A DNA stretch of 64,000 bases from the NCBI RefSeq assembly GCF_014836765.1, contig NZ_JACSQG010000006.1:161181-225180 (forward strand), in the 5' to 3' direction. Positions 1 to 7,718 of the stretch are shown in pieces. Under the pieces are notes generated by a model that saw only the letters and a list, made by a program, of their open reading frames with translations, searched no databases and had not been told where the DNA came from. A program made the translations under genes and the position numbers. Within the stretch, counting starts at the first letter, position 1; each line of letters opens with the position of its first letter. The stretch is from Serpens gallinarum (GTDB taxonomy: Bacteria > Pseudomonadota > Gammaproteobacteria > Pseudomonadales > Pseudomonadaceae).

Positions 1-1182
1 CAGGGAGATCCAGACCACGCCATACAGCAGCATGAAAGCGGAGGTGCGCACGCCGGTGAGGTCCACCAGAGCGCCGAACATGATCGGCAGGATGAAGCCG
101 CCGATGCCGCCGGCCAGACCGACGATGCCGGAGACCACGCCCATGTTGTGCGGGTAGTCATCGGAGATGTACTTGAACACCGAGGCCTTGCCGAACGCCC
201 AGGCAATGCCGACGATAAACATCAGCGCGGTGAACACCCACGCATTGAGGCCAAGGGAGAAGGTCTTCGGGCCGTTGACGGTCTGGATGGTGAAATCGGT
301 CTGTGGATAGGACAGCAGGAACAGGCACACCCAGCTCACCCACATCACCCACCAGGTCACGCTCTGCGCGCCCCAGCGATCCGACATCCAGCCACCCACC
401 GCGCGCAATACACCGCCGGGCAGCGAGAAGCAGGCAGCCAGCAGCGCAGCGGTCTGCAGGTTGAAGCCGTATTCCTCGACGTAGTACTTGGTCATCCACA
501 GCGCCAGGGCCACATAGCCGCCAAAGACGATCGAGTAGTACTGGCAGTAGCGCCACACCGCCGGGTCTTTCAGCGCCTGCATCTGCTCGCGCAGGGTCAC
601 TCCGCCAGCCACGCGGTGCGCCTTGTTCTCGCGGGTGAAAAACCAGAACAGCAGCGCAGTGATGAACATCGTCGCCGAGAAGACCTTGGGCACCAGCTGC
701 CAACTGCCGGCGGCAATCAGCGCCGGGGCGAGGAACTTGGTCAGCGCCGACCCGGCGTTGCCAGCGCCGAAAATGCCCATGGCGAAGCCCTGATTGTCCT
801 TGTCGAACCACTTGGCGACATAGGCGATGCCCACCGAAAACGAGCCGCCGGCCAGACCGACAAACAGGCCGAGCACCAGGAAGTGCCAGTAGGCGGTGGC
901 CTCGGCGATCAGGTAGATCGGCAGCACGCAGACCAGCATCAGCACGAAGAACACCACGCGCCCACCGAACCTGTCGGTGAGCATGCCCAGCGGCAGACGG
1001 ATCAGCGAACCGGTGAGCACCGGGGTGGCGGCCAGCAGGCCGAACTGGGTTTCGTTGAGCTGCAACAGCTCTTTGATCGGCACACCCAGCACGGCGAACA
1101 TCATCCACACCATGAAGCACACCGTGAACGCCAGGGTACTCATGCCCAATATCAGGCCTTGCTGCATCTTGTGACCGGCCAT
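1..1182 (-). CDS. narK: NarK nitrate/nitrite transporter (3' end outside window)
   Basis: Major facilitator superfamily transporter that moves nitrate in and/or nitrite out across the inner membrane during nitrate respiration. The reading frame runs off the left edge, leaving 394 N-terminal residues. It starts MAGHKMQQGL and shows regular hydrophobic segments, the MFS loop GMLTDRFGGR near residue 68, and a glycine-rich nitrate-signature stretch GLAGGSFSVG near residue 108. A second such stretch, GIVGLAGGIGGF, lies near the edge. The start at 1182 follows a CTGGAGGTCG ribosome-binding site. It is divergent from narX, with an FNR-type box and a NarL site between them. A -10-like TAGGCT on the minus strand (1214-1219) lies 21 nt from the box. 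The rest of the nar operon (narGHJI) probably lies to the left; that is inference. Confidence 0.93.
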   Translation of the reverse strand, partial: MAGHKMQQGLILGMSTLAFTVCFMVWMMFAVLGVPIKELLQLNETQFGLLAATPVLTGSLIRLPLGMLTDRFGGRVVFFVLMLVCVLPIYLIAEATAYWHFLVLGLFVGLAGGSFSVGIAYVAKWFDKDNQGFAMGIFGAGNAGSALTKFLAPALIAAGSWQLVPKVFSATMFITALLFWFFTRENKAHRVAGGVTLREQMQALKDPAVWRYCQYYSIVFGGYVALALWMTKYYVEEYGFNLQTAALLAACFSLPGGVLRAVGGWMSDRWGAQSVTWWVMWVSWVCLFLLSYPQTDFTIQTVNGPKTFSLGLNAWVFTALMFIVGIAWAFGKASVFKYISDDYPHNMGVVSGIVGLAGGIGGFILPIMFGALVDLTGVRTSAFMLLYGVVWISL

Positions 1183-1213
1183 AACGACCTCCAGGGGTAG
1201 CTGTTATGGCCGC

Positions 1214-1254
1214 AGCCTAGCGACGGAGCCGAGCAAACCCTTGATGCAGATCAA
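1214..1254 (-). promoter_or_regulatory. ANR/DNR box and -10 of the narK promoter
   Basis: TTGATGCAGATCAA at 1241-1254 is a full match to the FNR-family consensus TTGAT-N4-ATCAA. Toward narK, a -10-like TAGGCT (complement of 1214-1219) sits 21 nt beyond it, the geometry of a class II FNR-type promoter. The same box could also serve narX, whose start is 160 bp on the other side. Confidence 0.88.
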
Positions 1255-1292
1255 GGGCAAGACAGCCCCTCACCCCCTACTATCCACGCGCC

Positions 1293-1308
1293 TACCCACA
1301 AAGAGGTA
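1293..1308. promoter_or_regulatory. NarL 7-2-7 binding site
   Basis: TACCCAC-AA-AGAGGTA is two inverted heptamers separated by 2 bp. AGAGGTA is the complement of TACCTCT and fits TACYYMT exactly; TACCCAC differs at the last base. The 7-2-7 layout is the known high-affinity NarL/NarP arrangement. It lies 40 bp from the ANR/DNR box between narK and narX, so nitrate control through NarL is likely. Confidence 0.72.
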
Positions 1309-1414
1309 AACCCGTAAAAATTAAAATTCCCTTTTTAATTCAACAAGTTAATCAATCAAGCCTGCTGAGAAAACCGGCTTGATCGATCCCCCGGACTCTT
1401 TAGAGGTAGTTGCC

Positions 1415-3211
1415 ATGTTGCAATGGTTGAAAGGCTCGTTGCCGGCCCGAGCGGGCCTCGCGGTGGCCTTGATTGCCATCTTTGCATTGGCCAGCGCGCT
1501 CAGCTCCGGCGTGATCGCCCGCCTCAGCGAAGGCGATGCGGCTGCCATCAATACCGCCGGCTCCCTGCGCATGGCCACCTACCGGCTGAGCTGGAAGATC
1601 GAGGCGGGAGCTGACATCCAGCTGCTGCAGATGCACGGCGGTAACCTCGAAAAGCGCCTGGAAAGCTCCGACCTGACCGGCGTGCTGCAGAACAGCGACG
1701 CGTTACGCCACGCCTACGATCAACTCCATCAGCGCTGGGTGAACGAACTCAAGCCTGCCTTGTTCGGCGGCGATACCCGACAGTTCCTGGACCATGCAGA
1801 CAGCTTCGTCGAGCAACTCGACCAGTTCGTCTATGTCTTGCAACAGGACAATGAAAGCAAACAGGCCTGGCAGCAGACCATTCAAGGCCTGGCGCTGTTC
1901 GTCACCACCATCGTGCTGATGATCGGCATGTATCAATTGCAGGGAACCGTCCTGGCGCCATTGCAGGAGCTGAATCGGGCCAATGAGCGTTTTCGCGCCG
2001 GCGATCTGAGCGCGCGGGTCGACTACCAGGCAACCGATGAGTTGGGCCAGGTGGTCAACAGCTTCAATGCCATGGCCGCAGCCATTGAGGAATCGCACCG
2101 CACGCTGGAAAGTCGCGTCGCCGAAGAAACCGCCAACCTGGCCCAGGCCAATGCCGCCTTGCAGCTGCTGTACCGCAGCAGCCGCAGCCTGGCCAGCCAG
2201 GCCGCCGATGCCGACACCCTCGGCCATCTGCTGGACAGCTTTCAGGAGCGTTTGCCTGGCCTGCGCCTGTCGCTGTGCCTGCATGGCGACCCCCAGCAGC
2301 CGGTGGGCCAGCTGATCGCCCTGCATGGCCAGGAACTACGCGAGATCTGCTCACCGGCGGATTGCGCCAATTGCACGCTGCACAACCGCCATAACCTGAT
2401 CGCCTGCCCGGTGGTCAACCTGGGCAGCGAGCTCGGCGAATTACGCGCGGCGTTTACCGGCGGCCGCCCTGCCCAGGCCTGGGAAATGGAACTGATCCAG
2501 GCGCTGGCCAACCTGATCGGCACCGCGCTGTCGCTGGAGCGCCAGCGTGAACAGGAGCATCGCCTGCTGATTTTCGAGGAGCGCGCCGTGATCGCCCGTG
2601 AGCTGCACGACTCGCTGGCCCAGGCACTGTCGTTCATCAAATTGCAGGTCAGTCGCCTGCAAACGCTGATTCGCCGCGGCGAATCGCTGGCCAAGGTGGA
2701 AACGGTCAGTGAAGAGATCCGCGACGGCCTGAACACCGCCTACCGCCAACTTCGTGAGCTGCTGACCACCTTCCGCCTGAGCATCAAGGAAGGCGGACTC
2801 GACCAGGCCCTGCGCGACACCGCCCTGGAGTTCTCGACGCGCAGCCCGTTCGAGGTGGACCTGCAGGTCAGTCCGCTGGCCGTGCCGCTGTCGGCCAGCG
2901 AACAGATCCACCTGCTGCAGATCGCCCGCGAGGCGCTGTCCAATTGCGCCCGCCACTCCGGTGCCAGCCAGGTGCAAGTTGCCTTGCACCAAACCGGCGA
3001 GGCTGTCGAACTGCTGATCGAAGACGACGGCTGCGGGCTGTCCCATGAGCACGACAAACGCCAGCATCATGGCCTGACCATCATGCAGGAACGCGCGCGC
3101 AGCCTGGCCGGGCAACTGAGCGTGACAGACAAAATCCCCCATGGCACTCGCGTGCAGTTGCGCTTTCGCCCCGAGTTTCTTGGCCATCCTTTCAACGAGG
3201 CCCTTGCATGA
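1415..3211 (+). CDS. narX: NarX nitrate/nitrite sensor histidine kinase
   Basis: Membrane sensor kinase of the NarXL two-component system, 598 residues. It has TM1 near residues 12-34, then the periplasmic P-box (AGSLRMATYRL, residues about 48-58) that binds nitrate. E. coli NarX has Gln-Ser where this one has Ala-Thr. TM2 is near 158-180, followed by a HAMP/coiled-coil helix. A central module carries a cysteine cluster Cys312-x4-Cys317-x2-Cys320. The HPK7-type H-box is RELHDSLAQ with His398, and the C-terminal ATPase domain carries EDDGCGL. I chose ATG 1415, preceded by AGAGGTAG, over an in-frame upstream start. The stop overlaps the narL start (ATGA), so the two are translationally coupled. 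Confidence 0.95.
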   Translation: MLQWLKGSLPARAGLAVALIAIFALASALSSGVIARLSEGDAAAINTAGSLRMATYRLSWKIEAGADIQLLQMHGGNLEKRLESSDLTGVLQNSDALRHAYDQLHQRWVNELKPALFGGDTRQFLDHADSFVEQLDQFVYVLQQDNESKQAWQQTIQGLALFVTTIVLMIGMYQLQGTVLAPLQELNRANERFRAGDLSARVDYQATDELGQVVNSFNAMAAAIEESHRTLESRVAEETANLAQANAALQLLYRSSRSLASQAADADTLGHLLDSFQERLPGLRLSLCLHGDPQQPVGQLIALHGQELREICSPADCANCTLHNRHNLIACPVVNLGSELGELRAAFTGGRPAQAWEMELIQALANLIGTALSLERQREQEHRLLIFEERAVIARELHDSLAQALSFIKLQVSRLQTLIRRGESLAKVETVSEEIRDGLNTAYRQLRELLTTFRLSIKEGGLDQALRDTALEFSTRSPFEVDLQVSPLAVPLSASEQIHLLQIAREALSNCARHSGASQVQVALHQTGEAVELLIEDDGCGLSHEHDKRQHHGLTIMQERARSLAGQLSVTDKIPHGTRVQLRFRPEFLGHPFNEALA

Positions 3212-3840
3212 CCACTCCGCACACCCTGCTCTTGGTCGACGACCATCCGATGATGCGCCGCGGCATCCGCCAGCTGCTCGAACTGGAAGACGACCTCGAC
3301 GTCATCGGCGAGGCCGGCCATGGCGCCGAAGCACTCGACTTGCTGACCGACCTGCGCCCCGACCTGATCCTGCTCGACAACAACATGCCGCAGATGAATG
3401 GCGTGGAAACCCTGAAAAAGATTCGCGAGCAGGGCTATGCCGGCAAGGTCCTGCTGTTCACCGTCTCCGACGCTGAAGAGGACGTGCGCGACGCCATGCG
3501 TTTCGGCGCCGACGGCTATTTGCTCAAAGACATGGAGCCTGAACAACTGATCGATCAGTTGCGCCGGGTTCTACACGGCAATCTGGTCATCAGCCCGGCA
3601 CTGACCAAGGTATTGGCCCAAGCCCTGCGCAGCCCGCAAGGCGCGACCCAGGCCGACCTTACCGACCGCGAGCGACAGGTGCTGAAAATGGTTGCCCTCG
3701 GCAACAGCAACAAGATGATCGGCAACAAACTGGGCATCACCGAGGGCACCGTGAAGGTGCATATGAAGAACCTGCTGCACAAGCTCGGCCTGCGCTCGCG
3801 GGTGGAAGCGGCGGTGTGGGCCCTGGAGCACCTGCGATAG
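3208..3840 (+). CDS. narL: NarL nitrate response regulator
   Basis: Response regulator of 210 residues and partner of NarX. The receiver domain is at residues about 5-120, with acidic pair Asp11-Asp12, phospho-acceptor Asp57 in LILLDNNMPQ, and Lys near 107 in YLLKD. The C-terminal LuxR-type helix-turn-helix is at about 145-205 (LTDRERQVLKMVALGNSNKMI and following). It binds heptamer sites such as the one at 1293-1308, so it likely controls narK and its own operon. It overlaps narX by 4 bp and ends at a hairpin terminator. Confidence 0.95.
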   Translation: MTTPHTLLLVDDHPMMRRGIRQLLELEDDLDVIGEAGHGAEALDLLTDLRPDLILLDNNMPQMNGVETLKKIREQGYAGKVLLFTVSDAEEDVRDAMRFGADGYLLKDMEPEQLIDQLRRVLHGNLVISPALTKVLAQALRSPQGATQADLTDRERQVLKMVALGNSNKMIGNKLGITEGTVKVHMKNLLHKLGLRSRVEAAVWALEHLR

Positions 3841-3845
3841 CGGCA

Positions 3846-3886
3846 AGCGGCAAGCGGCAAGCTCAGAGCTTGCGGCTTGCCGCTTT
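3846..3886 (+). terminator. Terminator after narXL
   Basis: A 10-bp stem AGCGGCAAGC (3853-3862) pairs with GCTTGCCGCT (3875-3884), followed by a T-rich tail. A second copy of the left arm at 3846-3855 gives an alternative pairing (GCGGCAA triplicated). It lies between the convergent narL and carbonic anhydrase genes and could serve both. Confidence 0.75.
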
Positions 3887-3887
3887 C

Positions 3888-4517
3888 TTAGGGTTCATAG
3901 CGGAAGGTGGCATCCAGCTGTTGCGGGCCGCTCACGGTAACCATCAGGTCCTTGACCAGGCCGTTGTCCAGCCCGTAGATCCAGCCGTGCACCGCCAATG
4001 GCTGGCCCCGCTGCCAGGCGTTCTGCACGATGGTGGTATGACACACGTTGCGTACCTGACGCTGCACATTCAACTCGCAGAGCAGGTCGACCCTGGCGCC
4101 GTGGTCCAACCCCGCAAACCGAGGCAGGTTTTGATGATAAAGCGCTTTCAAAGCCCGTAACCAGTTGTCGATGATCAGCCCCATCTCGGTATGTCCGAGC
4201 GCCGCGCGCACGCCGCCACAGCCATAATGGCCGCAGACGATCACTTGGCGGATCTCCAGGACATCCACCGCATACTGCAGCACCGAAAGCATATTCATGT
4301 CGGTGGCCACCACCATATTGGCCACATTGCGGTGCACGAACAGCTCGCCCGGCATCAGCCCGACCACATCATTGGCCGGAACGCGGCTGTCCGAGCAGCC
4401 GATCCACAGAAACTCCGGACGCTGCTGGCGGGCCAGACGCGCAAAAAACTCCGGGTCTTGCGCACGCAACGCCTCCGACCAGCTTCGATTGTTGATCAAC
4501 AACTGCTTGACGTTCAT
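3888..4517 (-). CDS. can: Beta-class carbonic anhydrase
   Basis: Zinc enzyme interconverting CO2 and bicarbonate in the cytoplasm, 209 residues. The beta-class signature is complete: Cys41-Ser-Asp43-Ser-Arg45 (GCSDSRVPAN), then His97 and Cys100 in VCGHYGCGGV. Cys41, His97 and Cys100 are the zinc ligands; Asp43 and Arg45 form the catalytic dyad. The start at 4517 has an AGGA-type ribosome-binding site. It sits between narL and dnr on the opposite strand. Whether it belongs to the denitrification programme or is merely embedded there cannot be told from sequence. Confidence 0.93.
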   Translation of the reverse strand: MNVKQLLINNRSWSEALRAQDPEFFARLARQQRPEFLWIGCSDSRVPANDVVGLMPGELFVHRNVANMVVATDMNMLSVLQYAVDVLEIRQVIVCGHYGCGGVRAALGHTEMGLIIDNWLRALKALYHQNLPRFAGLDHGARVDLLCELNVQRQVRNVCHTTIVQNAWQRGQPLAVHGWIYGLDNGLVKDLMVTVSGPQQLDATFRYEP

Positions 4518-4575
4518 GTCCTTTCCTGTCGCAACCTGTGGGGCGCAGAAATATCACCCGTCGGCGACGCCCGTC

Positions 4576-4617
4576 TTGTCCATCGTCAAGGGTGCCCGGC
4601 ACACCGAACGCTACTCT
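4576..4617 (+). promoter_or_regulatory. Degenerate ANR/DNR box and -10 upstream of dnr
   Basis: TTGTCCATCGTCAA at 4576-4589 keeps the TTG...TCAA core of the FNR-family box. Exactly 22 nt downstream is TACTCT (4612-4617), a plausible -10. The spacing matches a class II FNR-type promoter, which strengthens an otherwise imperfect site. The predicted dnr leader would be about 155 nt. Confidence 0.6.
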
Positions 4618-4679
4618 AGCCACAGCGTCAGCCGCGATGGAATCCTCCTCTCCAGCCGTCGCGGGCTGGCGCGTTTTAT

Positions 4680-4716
4680 CTACCTCCGCCCTACACACCT
4701 GCCTCTTTGGAGGTAG
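4680..4716. promoter_or_regulatory. Inverted repeat with NarL-like heptamers in the dnr leader
   Basis: CTACCTCC (4680-4687) and GGAGGTAG (4709-4716) form a perfect 8-bp inverted repeat with a 21-nt gap. TACCTCC resembles a NarL heptamer, and CTACACACC lies between the arms. It could be a NarL site or a hairpin in the leader. NarL control of dnr is known in P. aeruginosa; at this site it is inference. Confidence 0.4.
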
Positions 4717-4779
4717 CGCCTTGGAGGGATTTGCCCGCGCTCCCGTGACTTTTACCATGCAGTCCACGGAGGTGACTTT

Positions 4780-5457
4780 ATGCTGACCGACCCCGCCACG
4801 CTTAGCGCCCTGCGCCGCCATCACCTGTTCCAGAAGTTGCCACTTGATGTGTTCCAGGATGTTTGCGATCTGGCCATCTTCCGCCGCCTGGATAAAGGCG
4901 AGACGCTGTTTCACCAGGGTGAAAACGCCGACCGCTTCTACCTGCTGATCCAGGGGCAGATAAAATTGACGCGGGTCCTGCTCGAAGGCCAGGAAAAGCT
5001 GGTAGAAGTGATCCAGCCCGGGGAGAGCTTCGCCGAAGCCCTGCTGTTCAACGGTACTCGCCATTATCCGGTGACCGCCGGCGCACTCAAAGCCAGCAGC
5101 CTGGTGAGCATCGATGGCGCTCATTACCGGCGCCTGCTGGAAGAGCAACCCAGGATCTGCCTCGACCTGCTGGCCAGTTTCAGCATTCGCCTGCATCAGC
5201 GTCTCAACGAGATCGACACCCTGACGGTGGGCAACGCCAGCCGGCGCGTGGTGCGCTTTCTCTGCCAGGAACTGGAAGGCAGCAACGGCCAAATCCAGCT
5301 GCGCGCACCCAAACGCCTGATCGCCTCGCAACTGGGCATCCAGCCGGAAACCTTCTCACGCATCCTGCACCGCCTGATCGATGCCGGGCTGATCGACATG
5401 GAGCGTCGTACCATCCGCGTGCTCGACAGTCCCAGCCTGGCCCAATACTGCGAATAA
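4780..5457 (+). CDS. dnr: DNR, Crp/Fnr-type NO-responsive regulator
   Basis: Transcription factor of the Crp/Fnr family, 225 residues, activating denitrification genes in response to NO. The N-terminal cyclic-nucleotide-like beta roll is at about 15-125 (LFHQGENADRFYLLIQGQIK). It is followed by a dimerisation helix and a winged HTH at about 175-215 whose recognition helix QPETFSRILHRL carries the E-SR pattern for TTGAT sites. There is no N-terminal cysteine cluster, so it is not the Fe-S oxygen sensor ANR/FNR; it fits the haem-type DNR group. The start at 4780 is preceded by ACGGAGGTGAC. The first DGC gene follows 20 nt later in a likely operon. Confidence 0.9.
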   Translation: MLTDPATLSALRRHHLFQKLPLDVFQDVCDLAIFRRLDKGETLFHQGENADRFYLLIQGQIKLTRVLLEGQEKLVEVIQPGESFAEALLFNGTRHYPVTAGALKASSLVSIDGAHYRRLLEEQPRICLDLLASFSIRLHQRLNEIDTLTVGNASRRVVRFLCQELEGSNGQIQLRAPKRLIASQLGIQPETFSRILHRLIDAGLIDMERRTIRVLDSPSLAQYCE

Positions 5458-5477
5458 GCCGTTAGGATGAAACGCCC

Positions 5478-5888
5478 ATGTCCTCTCTCCCACTCGTTTA
5501 TTCCTGCTCCGGCTGCTCCAATGTGGCCCAACTGGCCAATACCTTGGCCGTGCGCCTGGATCGCGCCGGGTTGGCGGAAATGTCCTGCATTGCCGGCATC
5601 GGCGGGCGGGTCGCCTCACTGGTCGACAAGGCCAATGCCCAGCGCCCGATCCTGGCCATCGACGGCTGCCGCATGCAGTGCGCCAGGGCCTGCCTAAAAC
5701 AGCACGGCGTTACCGCCAATATCCATGTGGTGCTCAGTCAGTACGGCCTGAAAAAGCGCTATCGCGAAGACTGCTCCCGCGAGGAAACCGAACGGGTATA
5801 CGCACAAATGCAAACGTTGCTGGACGACCCGCGCATGGCTGGCCGGGCACCACCCCAGGTAACACCGCAACTGAGGATTGTCAGATAG
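5478..5888 (+). CDS. DGC-domain putative zinc-binding protein (copy 1)
   Basis: Small cytoplasmic protein of 136 residues from the DGC family, named for its Asp-Gly-Cys motif and annotated as putative zinc-binding; the biochemical role is unknown. Six cysteines stand in the family pattern: Cys10-x2-Cys13 at the start, Cys37 in EMSC, and the cluster Cys64-x3-Cys68-x3-Cys72 in IDGCRMQCARAC. The tail YGLKKRYREDC is shared with the next gene. It starts 20 nt after dnr, probably on the same mRNA. The next gene is a close paralogue. Position inside the nitrate/NO cluster suggests metal or redox work linked to denitrification; that is inference. Confidence 0.82.
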   Translation: MSSLPLVYSCSGCSNVAQLANTLAVRLDRAGLAEMSCIAGIGGRVASLVDKANAQRPILAIDGCRMQCARACLKQHGVTANIHVVLSQYGLKKRYREDCSREETERVYAQMQTLLDDPRMAGRAPPQVTPQLRIVR

Positions 5889-5922
5889 CGCATGCGCGGT
5901 AGCGCCGACCGCTCTGCCGTCC

Positions 5923-5936
5923 TTGAGCATGATCAA
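5923..5936 (+). promoter_or_regulatory. ANR/DNR box upstream of the second DGC gene
   Basis: TTGAGCATGATCAA matches TTGAT-N4-ATCAA with one change in the left half. A -10-like CATACT begins 22 nt later (5959-5964), the spacing expected for FNR-family class II activation. It gives the second DGC gene a promoter separate from the dnr transcript. Confidence 0.78.
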
Positions 5937-6000
5937 GGTCAAGACATGACCCGCCCACCATACTGAGGCCCTTTGCAGGCCACCTCCGGGAGATACCACG

Positions 6001-6408
6001 ATGCCCAAGCCGTCACCTGCCCTGGTCTATTCCTGTTCCGGCTGCTCCAACGTGGCCCAGTTGGCCAATACGCTGGCGGTGCGCCTGGACCGCGCGGGGC
6101 TGGCGGAGATGTCCTGCATTGCCGGGGTGGGTGGCAATGTCCCCGCGCTGGTCAAGAAAGCCAGCGCCGGCCGGCCGATTCTAGCCATCGACGGCTGCCA
6201 CCTGCACTGCGCCAAGGCCTGCCTGGCCCAGCATGGAGTGACCGCCAATGTACATGTGGTGCTCAGTGAGTACGGTTTGAAGAAGCGCTACCGGGAAGAT
6301 TTTTCCAGTGCGCAAGCCGATCAGCTGTACGACGAGCTGAGCCAGCTGATTGCCAGTGACCGCATGACCGCGCCGCCCGAGCAACCGAAGCTGCACGTCA
6401 TCAAGTAA
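6001..6408 (+). CDS. DGC-domain putative zinc-binding protein (copy 2)
   Basis: A 135-residue paralogue of the preceding gene. All six cysteines align: Cys12-x2-Cys15, Cys39, and Cys66-x3-Cys70-x3-Cys74 in IDGCHLHCAKAC, with two extra histidines in the cluster. The stretch from SGCSNVAQLANTL through EMSCIAG is nearly identical in both copies, so this looks like a tandem duplication. Divergence is concentrated in the C-terminal 30 residues. The start at 6001 follows CGGGAGATACC. It has its own ANR/DNR box (5923-5936) and ends just before a hairpin shared with moeA. Function unknown. Confidence 0.82.
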   Translation: MPKPSPALVYSCSGCSNVAQLANTLAVRLDRAGLAEMSCIAGVGGNVPALVKKASAGRPILAIDGCHLHCAKACLAQHGVTANVHVVLSEYGLKKRYREDFSSAQADQLYDELSQLIASDRMTAPPEQPKLHVIK

Positions 6409-6453
6409 TGGGAGCAGAAATGGCGCACATGAAATCACCCGTGACCAAAACAG

Positions 6454-6476
6454 ATGGGGAACAAGCCGCTCCCCAT
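6454..6476. terminator. Hairpin between DGC copy 2 and moeA
   Basis: ATGGGGA (6454-6460) pairs with TCCCCAT (6470-6476) over a 9-nt loop, followed by TTCCTTCT on the plus strand. It lies between convergent genes and may stop transcription from either side. Confidence 0.6.
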
Positions 6477-6485
6477 TTCCTTCTA

Positions 6486-7718
6486 TTAGTTCAATAACGA
6501 GCTGAACGGAAGGTATTCGACCGACTCGCCCTCTTCCAGGGTGTGATTGCATTCGACCAGCGCCAGGCCATCGGCCCAGCAGGCCGAGGTCAGCATCGCC
6601 GAGCCCTGACGTGGATGCAGACAGACACGCAGTTCGCCGTCGACTGTTTCCAGGCGCGCGCGCAAATATTGGCGGCGCACATTGCGCTTGCGCCAGGCGA
6701 AACCCGCAGGCAGGCGCAGCGGCTGCGGCACCACCTCCCGACAGCCCTGCGCACTGAGCAGGAAGGGCCGCGCCACCACCAGGGCGGTAATCAGCGCCGC
6801 CGCTGGATTGCCCGGCAGACCAAGCCACGGCGTGCCGTGGATTTCACCGAACGCCAGCGGCTTGCCCGGCTGGATCGCCAGGCGCCACAGGTGCAGTTCG
6901 CCCAGTTCGCGTACCGCCTGCTTGAGATGGTCTTCCTCACCAACGGAAACGCCGCCGGAGGTCATCACGACGTCCTGTTCAGCCGCAGCCCGGGCCAGCG
7001 TGTCACGGGTAACGGCCAGATCGTCGGCCATCACTCCGTAATCCGTTACCTGCAAGCCCAGGCTGCTGAGCACGCCGAGCAGGCTGTAGCGGTTGGCGTT
7101 GTACAGCTGGCCGGGGGCCAACTCCTCGCCCGGCTCACGCAGCTCGTCGCCACTGCTGAGCAGCCCGACGCGCAGTGACTGGTACACCGCCACCCGGGCA
7201 TAGCCCAGGCTGGCCAGCAGACCCAATTCTTGCGGACGCATACGTTGGCCGGCCGCCAGCACTGGTGTGCCGGCCAGCAACTCCTCGCCTTGCCGACGCA
7301 CATTGGCGCCGATGTCCAGCGCCGGTACCCAGACCCTCTCGGGCTCCACCTTGCACACCTCCTGGGGCACCACAGTGTCGGCACCCGGAGGTAGTGGCGC
7401 CCCGGTAAAAATCCGCACCAGATGACCGCCCGGCAACGGCTCCAGGGCCGCGTCGCCAGCCGCGATACGCCCAGCCAAAGGCAGCCAGCCACCCTGCGCC
7501 GGCACATCGGCGGCACGCAGGGCGTAACCGTCCATGGCGCTGTTGTCCCAGGCCGGCACATCGGAGGGTGCACGCACCTCCTCTGCCAACACCCGACCGA
7601 GAATCTGCGCCAGGGGCAACGACTCTACTTGCGGCGCTGCCGGCACGCGCTCCAGCAAGGCCGTTATCGCTTCATCCACCGGGCGCAGCCCGTGGGTATC
7701 ACAGCCACAGGCGCTCAT
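6486..7718 (-). CDS. moeA: MoeA molybdopterin molybdenumtransferase
   Basis: Inserts molybdate into adenylylated molybdopterin to complete the molybdenum cofactor needed by nitrate reductase. It has 410 residues, the usual MoeA length. Visible family motifs are DNSAMDGYAL near residue 59, FTGAPLPPGADTVV near 108, the nucleotide-binding stretch TSGGVSVGEEDHL, and PGKPLAFG followed by GLPGNPAAAL. The start at 7718 overlaps the moaB stop (ATGA). An in-frame upstream extension exists but would run through moaB. The N-terminal [11 protein letters not shown] carries an early Cys-x-Cys. The moaB-moeA pair beside nar genes recalls the P. aeruginosa nar-linked moa/moe genes. Confidence 0.93.
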   Translation of the reverse strand: MSACGCDTHGLRPVDEAITALLERVPAAPQVESLPLAQILGRVLAEEVRAPSDVPAWDNSAMDGYALRAADVPAQGGWLPLAGRIAAGDAALEPLPGGHLVRIFTGAPLPPGADTVVPQEVCKVEPERVWVPALDIGANVRRQGEELLAGTPVLAAGQRMRPQELGLLASLGYARVAVYQSLRVGLLSSGDELREPGEELAPGQLYNANRYSLLGVLSSLGLQVTDYGVMADDLAVTRDTLARAAAEQDVVMTSGGVSVGEEDHLKQAVRELGELHLWRLAIQPGKPLAFGEIHGTPWLGLPGNPAAALITALVVARPFLLSAQGCREVVPQPLRLPAGFAWRKRNVRRQYLRARLETVDGELRVCLHPRQGSAMLTSACWADGLALVECNHTLEEGESVEYLPFSSLLN

